Origin: a virus
Length of the DNA: 20,428 nucleotides
Virus record (IMG/VR): IMGVR_UViG_3300022925_000232
Coordinates: 1-20,428 of that record
Direction: 5' to 3' (one strand)
Shown here: piece by piece, positions 1 to 7,495 of the stretch
Layout: the number at the start of each line of letters is the position of its first letter
Numbering within the stretch: position 1 is the stretch's first letter
Made by a program: the position numbers and the translations under genes
Notes under the pieces: generated by a model
The model's input: the letters and a program-made list of their open reading frames with translations, nothing else
Database searches by the model: none
Told to the model about the DNA's origin: nothing

Positions 1-11
1 TTTCTTGCCAT

Positions 12-210
12 GATATAACCTAAAAAGGCGGAACGGGGGGAATCGGGTAACCCCCAAGGAGGTACTATCTGATGTACCTTTCCGAATGGACCTCCTACAA
101 CTCGCAACCCTGCTAAGGGTATGGACGCTATCCCTTTGAGCCTACCTTATCCCCCATCAGCGAGAGATATTCGGTCACGTTCCTATCGGTGTTGCAATCA
201 CCGAACTCTG
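12..210 (-). ncRNA. Candidate structured RNA downstream of the reductase gene
   Basis: These roughly 200 bases after the reductase stop codon hold no open frame but many complementary segments. Read on the minus strand, GGAACG (178-183) can pair with CGTTCC (30-35) and close a multi-branched fold. Inside are GGGGG/CCCCC (36-40 with 51-55), a 6-bp stem (58-63 with 90-95), ACCCT/AGGGT around a 4-base loop (107-111 with 116-120), and AAGGG/CCCTT (115-119 with 132-136). Some stems exclude each other: 58-63 with 90-95 competes with 61-65 with 74-78, and 107-111 with 116-120 competes with 115-119 with 132-136. Another stem pairs TTCGGT with ACCGAA between about 170 and 206. A T-run lies at 22-26 but 9 bases past the nearest stem, so this is not a clean intrinsic terminator. 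An ATG at 9-11 may start the next gene. It could be a 3'-UTR RNA, an RNA element controlling that gene, or a processed ncRNA. I recognise no known class. Confidence 0.4.
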
Positions 211-1974
211 TTATCCCTGACAGGAGATACACTCTTCTCCTTCACTGTCAGAGGTGAAATCTTTTAATGCGTTGCGTTCAACTGACGCACCGACTTTGTC
301 AGCACTCACACCGGCATTGGTACGTAAGTAATACAATCCTTTGAGGCCATCCTTCCACGCCTTGATGTGGACAGAATTGACATATGGCTTAGGTGAGCCA
401 GCAGGGAAGAATAGATTTACTGATTGTCCCTGACAAATAAACTCCTGCCTTTTAGCCGCATGTTCAACAACCCACGCTTGGTCCAGTTCAAAGGCTGTTT
501 TGAATACGCTCTTTTCATGGTCACTGAGGAAGTCCAAATGCTGGACAGAGCCTTCGCTTGATATAATTGTTTTCCATGTAACTTCGGTATTTTCACCGTG
601 TTCCTCCAGAACCTTTTCTAACGCTTTGTTCTTAACCAGATGCGCACCTGCACGTGTTCTGTGCGTGTATGCATTCGACTTGATAGGCTCAATAGACGCT
701 GAGCACCCACATATGATAGACGAGTTAGCATTCGGAGCAATCGCAAGTAGATGAGCATTACGCCGCCCTGTGCCTGCCATATCCGGTGCTTCACCTCTTT
801 CTTTAGCGAGTTCATGTGTAGACTCCAATGCATCTTCTTTGATCTTCTTAAAGATCTGGTAGTTCTCACTAGCCGCCTGCCAAGATTCCCATGCAATGCC
901 CTTGTTCTGTAAGTAGCCATGGAAGCCCATCGCACCTAAGCCGATGGACCGTTCCATGTATGCACTGAACTTAGCTTTCTCTAGCTCTTCTGGCGCATTT
1001 CTGATAAAGAATTTAAGGACGTTGTCCAAGAGTCGGACCATGTCTTGTACCATTTCTGTATCTCGCCATTCATCGTATCGCTCAATGTTGACACTTGAGA
1101 GGCAACAGACGGCTGTTCTGTCTTCACTTGTCGCGAGATGTATCTCGTTACATAAGTTACTCCCTCTAATTGCAAGTCCAAGAGCTTTTTGAGCGTCTGG
1201 TAATGCGCGGTTGGCTGTGTCGATAAAGTTGAGGTAAGGCGAACCAGTTCTGAAGCGAGCTTCAAGTATTCTTTGCCACAATTCTCTAGCTTGGATTGTA
1301 CTTCGGATAGCTCCTGTGTGTGGACATCTAAGTTCCCAGATTTCTCCATTTTTTACTGCCTCCATAAAAGCATCTGTAATGTTAACTGCGTTGAATAAAT
1401 TCAAACACTTACGGTTTATATCCCCTCCAGTAGGGACTTTAAAGTTTACGAACTCAATGATCTCTGGATGCGATACATCAAGGTATGCGGCATAAGATCC
1501 CTTGCGGGTCTTGCCTTGTTTGTAGGCTGTCATCTGTGAGTCAACAACCTTTAAGAATGGAATCACTCCCGGTGCCTTGTCGCTTACAGGGCGTACATCA
1601 GACCAGTGACCACCGACTCCACCTCCTTTGACAGATAGCCATGCAACTTCAGCATTGTGATCAATAAGGGACTCCAGATTGTCACCAACATAAGTGAGAA
1701 AACAACTGATAGGAAGACCCTTGATGTCTTCTCCGTCTCTGGGTGCATTAGACAAGACCGGAGATGCAAACATAAACCAACACTTGCTAGCATAGTCATA
1801 AATCCGTTGAGCAAAAGCATAGTCACCCTCACAATATGCGACAGCGGCACGTGCAAATGCCTGCTGTGGCGATGTTTCGTCTTCCAGCATGTAGTAATCT
1901 TTGAGGAGAACAGTCGCTTGTTCAGTTAGCTCACTGTCTCTGTCAAGATCTATGTTGATGCCTAAGTATTTCAT
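211..1974 (-). CDS. nrdA: Class I ribonucleoside-diphosphate reductase, alpha (large) subunit
   Basis: This enzyme reduces ribonucleotides to deoxyribonucleotides and supplies phage DNA synthesis. The 587-residue protein has the catalytic N-x-C-x-E motif (N273, C275, E277), the active-site redox cysteines C91 (in PISCF) and C290 (in CCLSS), and the YY dyad (Y548-Y549) that carries radical transfer in class I enzymes. It ends in a C-terminal shuttle pair, C582-x-x-C585, followed by QG. The YY dyad argues for class I rather than the cobalamin-dependent class II. It is shorter than the E. coli enzyme (761 residues) and has little sequence before the core, so an N-terminal ATP-cone appears absent. 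The start ATG overlaps the TAA of the upstream gene (TAATG), which suggests translational coupling. A class I enzyme needs a beta subunit (NrdB). None lies in the window, so it may follow to the left or come from the host. Confidence 0.95.
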   Translation of the reverse strand: MKYLGINIDLDRDSELTEQATVLLKDYYMLEDETSPQQAFARAAVAYCEGDYAFAQRIYDYASKCWFMFASPVLSNAPRDGEDIKGLPISCFLTYVGDNLESLIDHNAEVAWLSVKGGGVGGHWSDVRPVSDKAPGVIPFLKVVDSQMTAYKQGKTRKGSYAAYLDVSHPEIIEFVNFKVPTGGDINRKCLNLFNAVNITDAFMEAVKNGEIWELRCPHTGAIRSTIQARELWQRILEARFRTGSPYLNFIDTANRALPDAQKALGLAIRGSNLCNEIHLATSEDRTAVCCLSSVNIERYDEWRDTEMVQDMVRLLDNVLKFFIRNAPEELEKAKFSAYMERSIGLGAMGFHGYLQNKGIAWESWQAASENYQIFKKIKEDALESTHELAKERGEAPDMAGTGRRNAHLLAIAPNANSSIICGCSASIEPIKSNAYTHRTRAGAHLVKNKALEKVLEEHGENTEVTWKTIISSEGSVQHLDFLSDHEKSVFKTAFELDQAWVVEHAAKRQEFICQGQSVNLFFPAGSPKPYVNSVHIKAWKDGLKGLYYLRTNAGVSADKVGASVERNALKDFTSDSEGEECISCQG

Positions 1975-2159
1975 TAATCAAGTCCTTCAATCTCAATCCC
2001 GATTCTTTTGAGAGTCGAACCCGGAATGTCATACACACACGCATCGAGCACATCCTCGATGATTTCTGTGATTCCATCTTGATTCCTATGTTCGGGCGAA
2101 ACTTCAGTTATATCTATAAACAGTTCAATGTCAACCTTGACATCTATTTCCCTAGACAT
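1974..2159 (-). CDS. Small acidic hypothetical protein
   Basis: This is a 61-residue acidic protein with an alternating beta-like start (IDVKVDIELFIDI) and no motif I recognise. It is kept because it fills the space between two real genes with 1-4 base overlaps at each end: its ATG overlaps the stop of the DUF3310 gene, and its TAA overlaps the reductase ATG. That arrangement is typical of a translated phage operon. Its place directly before the reductase could mean a nucleotide-metabolism role, but nothing in the sequence shows this. Confidence 0.65.
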   Translation of the reverse strand: MSREIDVKVDIELFIDITEVSPEHRNQDGITEIIEDVLDACVYDIPGSTLKRIGIEIEGLD

Positions 2160-2464
2160 TACCAGTTCACTCCTTCAGTTTTGCGCATTAAGCCAGTCTG
2201 TTTGTCTAAGTACCATGTTGCCTTTCCGACATTGGCTAGTGGATCACCCTTGTTCCACATTCTATGCAACATATACTTCAGCACATTGCCACGACAGTAG
2301 GGTATTGTGTCGTAGTCTCCCATTACATCGACAATGATATCAAATGTTTCGTACTTGCCTGTGTTGTAATGCATAGGCTTATTGATCTCATCAAATTCTA
2401 CCATGTCTTCAAGCATTGCGTTGACTTCTGGTGTCAACTCATTACGGATATCTTTAAAACCCAT
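2159..2464 (-). CDS. DUF3310 family protein
   Basis: The 101-residue product has the DUF3310 pattern: a His-Tyr near the start of the domain (PMHYNTGKYETFDII), then a Gly-Asn motif (CRGNVLKYMLHR) and a final KATWYLDKQ helix. The family is common in phages, and is sometimes labelled nucleotide-kinase-like, but its biochemical role is not established. The ATG at 2464 is chosen over a GTG three bases upstream; it shares one base with the TGA of the preceding gene. Its position between nucleases and the reductase fits a role in DNA or nucleotide metabolism, which is inference. Confidence 0.8.
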   Translation of the reverse strand: MGFKDIRNELTPEVNAMLEDMVEFDEINKPMHYNTGKYETFDIIVDVMGDYDTIPYCRGNVLKYMLHRMWNKGDPLANVGKATWYLDKQTGLMRKTEGVNW

Positions 2465-2832
2465 CACGCATTCCCATATGTTTTAGTGTGAAAGTTTAAC
2501 GAAATAACTTTGCCATCTTCACTTCGTGTGAATGAGGGCTTTTGTGCTTCATCAAATTCCTCCAAGAAACCTTCAATCATGTCTTGCTGGGTTTCAATGA
2601 AAAATGTTCTGACGTAATTTAAGAAATCTTCATCACGTTCCATAAGCTCAAGGCAAGATGCAAGCATACCTAAAACGCTACGAACTTGAACCAACTCATT
2701 TTCATCAAGATCGTCTTCAACAGCTTCTTCAATGTGGGCTGAGACAACACCAGTCCACTTGTTGTTATCATCAAACTCCGGTTCAACTGCAACTGCAAAT
2801 GTTGAATTGTTTTTGCTTGTCTGCTCAGTCAT
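2464..2832 (-). CDS. Acidic hypothetical protein
   Basis: This is a 122-residue, strongly acidic protein with no recognised domain. The middle (about residues 35-95) is predicted helical by eye, with runs such as EEAVEDDLDENELVQVRSVL and a second acidic helix; the C-terminus returns to beta-like sequence. It starts after a GAGG ribosome-binding site five bases from the ATG. The TAG of the upstream endonuclease I gene lies within that same short leader, so the two are probably co-translated. Acidic proteins in this setting may act as partners or inhibitors of DNA-binding proteins, but nothing here shows that directly. Confidence 0.65.
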   Translation of the reverse strand: MTEQTSKNNSTFAVAVEPEFDDNNKWTGVVSAHIEEAVEDDLDENELVQVRSVLGMLASCLELMERDEDFLNYVRTFFIETQQDMIEGFLEEFDEAQKPSFTRSEDGKVISLNFHTKTYGNA

Positions 2833-2834
2833 AA

Positions 2835-3299
2835 CTACCTCTGTATTTTCTTGTAAGGAAATTTAATTAGTTCTTGTGGAAACACTTTAGCAGGTTTTTT
2901 CTTTTCGTCAATCCATTCCTGTGGGACATCCTTGTCCGCATACAGAAACCCATTCTTCACACACCAATCTGCATAAGTAGTCTTGGCACCCTTACGTAAT
3001 TTAGAGTTACTGTTACTAAATACAAATCGTATATCTAAATTAGGATGTTGCTTTTGTATAGCCAAATGTTTCATACGATCAGCAGGTGTGAACCTACCTT
3101 TTGTTTCTATGATTATTCCATTGGGTAAAAGAAAGTCTGGTGTATATTTTCTATACGATAGATCTTCCCACTCAATTTTCATACACTCGTATTGGGCAGT
3201 GCAGTTCCTATCTGTAAGAGAATTAAGAACTACATGCTCTAGCCCAGAACGATAGCCGTGTTTAAGTGCGTTTCTTCTTAGTTGACTCTTCAGTTTCAT
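2835..3299 (-). CDS. T7-like endonuclease I (Holliday-junction resolvase)
   Basis: This 154-residue protein matches phage T7 endonuclease I (gp3), a dimeric nuclease that cuts branched DNA, resolves concatemers and helps degrade host DNA. The PD-(D/E)xK active site is clear: E21 in RSGLE, D55 in YTPDFLL, and E65-x-K67 in IIIETKG, aligning with T7 E20, D55, E65 and K67. A conserved block around residues 69-98 (DRMKHLAIQKQHP to RFVFSN) follows. Length is close to that of the T7 enzyme (149 residues). The gene overlaps the end of the exonuclease gene by 38 bases. The pairing of exonuclease and endonuclease I in one operon resembles T7 genes 6 and 3. Confidence 0.93.
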   Translation of the reverse strand: MKLKSQLRRNALKHGYRSGLEHVVLNSLTDRNCTAQYECMKIEWEDLSYRKYTPDFLLPNGIIIETKGRFTPADRMKHLAIQKQHPNLDIRFVFSNSNSKLRKGAKTTYADWCVKNGFLYADKDVPQEWIDEKKKPAKVFPQELIKFPYKKIQR

Positions 3300-4143
3300 T
3301 AGCTATCTCAATGTATGCAACGATAGGCTTTTCCTTAGCCTGTGATGCAAGCGAGGGTAGCTCTTGAATTGAGGGCCAACACTTGTACCTATACTTACAC
3401 CAACCGCACTCTTCAGCTAACACCTTGTTGCCAGTTGGCTTCTTACGATATGTCTCTTCAACAGGTTCAAAGCAACGCTCAAACTGATTAGACTCAAGCT
3501 TGTCTGCTTTCTCTTTGATGTCATCCAAGATGTCCTGCTTTTCGACAGCCATGTCCCATGCAGACACATACTTGAATTCACCTGTTGCCTTATTGATTAC
3601 CCACCAACCACCGATGTCTACACCAAGCGATTGTGAGTAACCTGCTAGCTGACCAACATACCCGAAGGAATCATGATCACGAAGTGTGTAGTAATCCTTG
3701 AACTTGTTTTTGTAAGACCAAGGTGACGCAGACTTGATGTCATCGACACGTTTATCCATGATCAAGTCATGCGTACCATCAATCTTATGTTTACCGAGAT
3801 TGAGTGTAGATTTGAATCCATCGCTGAAATCAACCCCTGCCTCTGTCAACACTCCTTTGAAGACAGCTTCCACGATGTCACCAATCATCATGTTCATCAG
3901 GAAGTTGGCAGATGGTTCTACACCTTCCTCTGGTGCATTCTTGTCGTACCATAGCTGACAGTAAGGTCTGCCAATGTTCGACATACGCAATGTGAACTTC
4001 CGTTCACTCTGGTTGAACTGTTTCTCAACAGCTTCCTTCACATCCTTGACGATGCGAGCAATTGTGTCAGGAGACATACCACGCTTGCTCTTACGCACAT
4101 CCTCAAGGTATCTGTGAATCTTTATTTCAGCGGAATGATTCAC
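3262..4143 (-). CDS. Cas4/RecB-like PD-(D/E)xK exonuclease with probable Fe-S cluster
   Basis: This is a probable DNA exonuclease for host-DNA breakdown, recombination or primer removal. The catalytic core shows Asp in KIDGTHD (about residue 122) and D-I-K in VDDIKSAS (about 135-137), followed by the GYVGQLAGY motif typical of RecB/Cas4 nucleases. A single Cys in RPYCQLWY (about residue 62) and three in ECGWCKYRYKCW (about 246, 249 and 255) form the one-plus-three cysteine layout that binds a 4Fe-4S cluster in Cas4 and AddB. The start is set at a GTG at 4141-4143, because GGGGAG lies five bases upstream; a GTG two codons earlier would overlap this ribosome-binding site. The gene follows the probable ssDNA-binding protein and overlaps endonuclease I, as expected in a recombination module. 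Confidence 0.85.
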   Translation of the reverse strand: MNHSAEIKIHRYLEDVRKSKRGMSPDTIARIVKDVKEAVEKQFNQSERKFTLRMSNIGRPYCQLWYDKNAPEEGVEPSANFLMNMMIGDIVEAVFKGVLTEAGVDFSDGFKSTLNLGKHKIDGTHDLIMDKRVDDIKSASPWSYKNKFKDYYTLRDHDSFGYVGQLAGYSQSLGVDIGGWWVINKATGEFKYVSAWDMAVEKQDILDDIKEKADKLESNQFERCFEPVEETYRKKPTGNKVLAEECGWCKYRYKCWPSIQELPSLASQAKEKPIVAYIEIANETEESTKKKRT

Positions 4144-4145
4144 AA

Positions 4146-5024
4146 TCACTCCCCATCAATATCTACAAATTCCTCAACGAGGGAGGCATCATCATCGGAG
4201 ATGGAGTTACCAGCCTTTTCGTTGTAGGCATTTAGAATGTATTGATTGTAGTTACCAATCCAATCAATGAAGTCTTGGAATCTTTTCTGATCCGCTTCTT
4301 CAAGATCAATTGTAGATGAAAGATCCAGTGATGGCACTGGTACGTAGTAGGTGACGTTGCCACTGTACTGACCTGTAGTAGTCGTACACTTAATCCAGTG
4401 TTGGACTGGCAAACGCTTCTGTCGGCCTAGCTGAGCGAATGGCTCACCCATCGCCTTGAATGCTTCACCGTTGTCAACTTCCCAGATGAATGGCTGACGG
4501 CCAACTTCAACTTCGTTGCCTTCAGCATCAACAGGATTGACTAACTCGACTTCACCAAGGATGACGCGAGTGCGCTTGATTGTTTTAAAGAAAGCCTGTT
4601 GCTCCTTTGAGTAGTCGCTGTAGTTAGGGATGTACCCAGCAGGCTTACCACAATTGAATGTGCCAGCGTTATCTTTAAGATCGCTATTAAGATCTTCGCC
4701 CATGATTGTTTTGACGTACATATTGTTTTTGTCGTCAAACCGCTTATTCATAAAGCGTTGTACAAAGATGCGAACATTGGCCTGTTCAGCATACACGAAC
4801 GACTCGTCAGGCATTTGAAGACGGAATGTACCTTCAGGCACAACCTCCATGTTCTTCTTCTTGCCATTGACCTCTACCTGTCCCATGACAGCAGAGTTCC
4901 AGATGCGTAGGCGTGGAAGTGTGGATGATTTAGATGAGCCACTGCTCATGTCAGCACCCATGCCCATAGCGTGAGCCATGTCAGCAAAGTTAGCTGTATT
5001 AATAGGTGATACTTCAGTTGTCAT
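4146..5024 (-). CDS. Probable single-stranded DNA-binding protein
   Basis: The 292-residue protein has no motif that proves its function. It combines features of phage ssDNA-binding proteins: a low-complexity Ser/Gly/Met N-terminus, a beta-rich middle with many aromatic residues, and an acidic C-terminal tail with a run of aspartates (SISDDDASL) ending in DIDGE. Acidic tails of this kind recruit replication proteins in T7 gp2.5. It lies between the DNA polymerase and the exonuclease, where an SSB would be expected. The ATG at 5024 is chosen because a perfect AGGAGGT lies six bases upstream. A longer TTG-start frame from 5045 would place that ribosome-binding site inside the gene. The start overlaps the polymerase stop by 11 bases. 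It could instead be another conserved replication accessory protein. Confidence 0.55.
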   Translation of the reverse strand: MTTEVSPINTANFADMAHAMGMGADMSSGSSKSSTLPRLRIWNSAVMGQVEVNGKKKNMEVVPEGTFRLQMPDESFVYAEQANVRIFVQRFMNKRFDDKNNMYVKTIMGEDLNSDLKDNAGTFNCGKPAGYIPNYSDYSKEQQAFFKTIKRTRVILGEVELVNPVDAEGNEVEVGRQPFIWEVDNGEAFKAMGEPFAQLGRQKRLPVQHWIKCTTTTGQYSGNVTYYVPVPSLDLSSTIDLEEADQKRFQDFIDWIGNYNQYILNAYNEKAGNSISDDDASLVEEFVDIDGE

Positions 5025-7077
5025 ATTTGACCTCCTTTTGGTCAAGCCAGTTTACACCAATTTTGGGTTCAAGTAAAAGGGGTACATTGAACTCTATATC
5101 AAATCTTTCTAATATTATAGAATACAGTGAATTGTTGATCTCGTCAATAGTTGATAGTACCAACCCCACTTCATCAGGATGAATGTCTATGACGATTGAG
5201 TCATGAACGCTGTTCACAATACACGACTTTAGGTTGCGCATCCTGTCATCAATCTCAAGAAGTACAGCAGGGACAATGTCAGCCGTCGCAAAAGATTGTA
5301 CAGGATAGTTCTTCACAGCAGTGAAGTTAGTAATCGTGCCATTCTTTCTACGCTTCACATCAGGGAATGAAAATTGCCTACCACTAGGTGTGGTAATCTT
5401 CTTGAACGTCAGCACTTCAGTCGCTAAGTTGCGATGCCACTTCGCTATTCCTTTGTATTTGTCTGTGAAGTGTTCGTAGTATTCTGCTTCTGAGGGACTT
5501 CTTCCGAATCCTGTTGCTCCATAGAGTGGAGCGAATGTGTGTGCCTTCGCCTCCTGCCTAGTAGTTGCCTGACCCGCTTCCGAAATGACTTTTGCGGTGT
5601 ACGCATGGACATCAAATCCCTCCTCAATCTCTTTCATTGCTACTTTATCTTGTGACAAGAATGCCGCCACACGAAACTCAAGCTGAGCAAAGTCAGCCTC
5701 CATGATCTTACCTCCTGCAAATCGGGACTTGAATACCCGTTTTACAGGAAATGTACCGCCACGTGGCATGTTCTGCATGTTTGGATCTCGTCCTGAGAAC
5801 CTACCTGTAGAAGTCATGTGCTGTGTTAGTCGAACGTGTAGCTTTCCATCAGGCTTGACAAAAGATCTGATGCCATCGACAAAACTATTTAAGTAAGTAT
5901 CAACAGCACTGAGTCTGCGAATTTTAGATAAAAAATCTACTGCCTCATGCATCTCCTTTGATCGGGCAACACGCTCCAGATATTCTAAATTAGATTTACT
6001 TGTGCTGAACCCGTTAGCACTGTGCCATCCAACAGTAGGGGGAGTGAACTTCAGACCTGCAAGTTTAGGTAACTCAGTCAGCACGTACCCATTGCCAGCG
6101 CATGTTGGACACTTGCTTGCATTCTTAAAGTTAGATCCATCTTTCTTTTTCTTGTAGAACGTACCGTTACCCCTGCACTCAGAACACTTGACTGCCTTTG
6201 TACGTCTAACAGGTGTACTTGACTCATTAATGAATCGTTTAAAGTCAGTAGGACTCATATACGGATCAACTTCGTTTGCCCATTGCGTTTTGTTCTTCGG
6301 CTTGCGTGAGTAGATGACCCAAGACAATTGCTCAGGTGAATTCAGATTAATCGGAGTATCACCCATAAGTGATGTTATTGCCTCATTTAAATCACGAATA
6401 AGTGATAATTTCTCTGTCTCAAATTCGACACGCACATCTTCCAATGCTTCTGTATCTACAGTGAATCCATTGCGGTAGATCTTTGCGAGTAGCACGCATG
6501 TCTCCATTGTGAGATCGACAGTAGGCATCAAACCACGATTCTCATCTTCCCTGAAGTCATGGGACTGATCATAGTACAGCGCCATTGTCGTCTCTAAGTC
6601 AGCGTAAAGATATTCTTTTAGCTCTTCATATGGAATCTCATTGATGGGTACACCCTGCTTCATGTAGTTCTTCAGGGTATCCTGCTTCTTCACAGGTAAG
6701 TCCCTGCGTTCAGCAACAGCTTCCAACGACAATGGTTCTTTCTGCGCACGTTGTAGTACATACTCAGCAAGCATTGTGTCCCACACAGCACCGTCATATT
6801 TGAATCCACTTTCCCACATCCACATCAAGTCGTGTGGTGCATTGTGTGCAATTAACAATGTGGTCTGATCAAGTAGTGCCTGTATCTCATCGCAGTCACG
6901 TTTCCTGTACTCATACTTGCAATCATAATCTACGTGATCAAATGTGTAGTGCTTTGGCTCCCCACCTTCAGGATAAACACCAACCATGACAAGGGAATTT
7001 GTGGGTGTAAATGGGTCTAAATGTAGTTTTCCATCAATCTTTGTGACGGTGTTCTCTACGTCAAGAACTAATTTCAT
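5014..7077 (-). CDS. Family A DNA polymerase with 3'-5' exonuclease and DnaJ-type zinc-finger insert
   Basis: This is the replicative polymerase, 687 residues. Exonuclease motifs are intact: D6-x-E8 (Exo I), the HNAPHD block at 78-83 (Exo II) and Y156-x-x-x-D160 (Exo III). Polymerase motif A is DFAQLE from D462, motif B is R507-x-x-x-K511-x-x-x-F515-x-x-x-Y519-G, and motif C is VHDS with D626. F515 aligns with E. coli Phe762. Between the two halves is a zinc-binding insert with two CxxCxGxG repeats (C298/C301 and C323/C326), like half of a DnaJ cysteine-rich region. This combination is the hallmark of HMO-2011-type polymerases. The ATG at 7077 follows a GAGG nine bases upstream and overlaps the endonuclease VII gene by 17 bases. 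No 5'-nuclease domain is present. Confidence 0.97.
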   Translation of the reverse strand: MKLVLDVENTVTKIDGKLHLDPFTPTNSLVMVGVYPEGGEPKHYTFDHVDYDCKYEYRKRDCDEIQALLDQTTLLIAHNAPHDLMWMWESGFKYDGAVWDTMLAEYVLQRAQKEPLSLEAVAERRDLPVKKQDTLKNYMKQGVPINEIPYEELKEYLYADLETTMALYYDQSHDFREDENRGLMPTVDLTMETCVLLAKIYRNGFTVDTEALEDVRVEFETEKLSLIRDLNEAITSLMGDTPINLNSPEQLSWVIYSRKPKNKTQWANEVDPYMSPTDFKRFINESSTPVRRTKAVKCSECRGNGTFYKKKKDGSNFKNASKCPTCAGNGYVLTELPKLAGLKFTPPTVGWHSANGFSTSKSNLEYLERVARSKEMHEAVDFLSKIRRLSAVDTYLNSFVDGIRSFVKPDGKLHVRLTQHMTSTGRFSGRDPNMQNMPRGGTFPVKRVFKSRFAGGKIMEADFAQLEFRVAAFLSQDKVAMKEIEEGFDVHAYTAKVISEAGQATTRQEAKAHTFAPLYGATGFGRSPSEAEYYEHFTDKYKGIAKWHRNLATEVLTFKKITTPSGRQFSFPDVKRRKNGTITNFTAVKNYPVQSFATADIVPAVLLEIDDRMRNLKSCIVNSVHDSIVIDIHPDEVGLVLSTIDEINNSLYSIILERFDIEFNVPLLLEPKIGVNWLDQKEVKYDN

Positions 7078-7495
7078 TCTGATGTGCCTCTAAATATCTA
7101 ACTGCACGTTTCGTTGTTTCAATGTCATCATTGAGAGATCCTAGTCCAGAGTTGCAGTTAAAGCAAATCCAACCCCTGAATGTGTCTGTGTCGTGACAAT
7201 GATCCAACACCCATTTCTGTAATTTTGCCTGACCATGCTTACCAATCTCCTGCAATGTCTGCAAACAGATTGGGCATTGATAATCGTCAGGAGGATCAGG
7301 CACCTCCTTGCGTAACCTAGACACAACTTGGCTATGTTTTTTCTGGCAGGACTTGCACTTACGTTTGATCTCACCAGACTCCATGTGTTGAAAGTTCTCT
7401 GGAGGTTGGGCAACACCACACTTCTTACACACGATGGCATCTTCACCATCATATGCAAAGAACTTGTCAAACATCTCCAGTTGATCATGGCTCAC
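7061..7495 (-). CDS. Recombination endonuclease VII (HNH/His-Me finger)
   Basis: This nuclease resolves branched DNA before packaging in T4-like systems. The C-terminal half is a clear endonuclease VII domain: zinc ligands C74-x-x-C77 and C111-x-x-C114, the active-site D98-H-C-H101, RGWICFNCNSGLG, and a final helical block ending in VRYLEAHQ. The N-terminal third adds a separate zinc-ribbon-like pair, C23-x-x-C26 and C47-x-x-C50, probably a DNA-binding finger. The start is a GTG at 7493-7495, overlapping the helicase TGA. An in-frame ATG seven codons later is possible. With endonuclease I also present, this phage carries two unrelated junction resolvases. Confidence 0.9.
   Translation of the reverse strand: MSHDQLEMFDKFFAYDGEDAIVCKKCGVAQPPENFQHMESGEIKRKCKSCQKKHSQVVSRLRKEVPDPPDDYQCPICLQTLQEIGKHGQAKLQKWVLDHCHDTDTFRGWICFNCNSGLGSLNDDIETTKRAVRYLEAHQNEISS

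Noticed and set aside
36-55. T-arm-like hairpin (GGGGG, loop with TT and CGATT, CCCCC) suggesting a tRNA or tmRNA end
   Set aside because: The loop has ten bases, no D-arm or anticodon arm fits, and no acceptor stem of seven pairs forms.
12-210. Group I intron or hammerhead ribozyme in the segment after the reductase
   Set aside because: The conserved group I P7 core and hammerhead CUGAUGA/GAAA cores are missing, and the reductase already ends with its normal CxxC tail.
981-1349. A 122-codon frame within the reductase gene on the same strand
   Set aside because: It is out of frame with clear, conserved reductase motifs and is a shadow.
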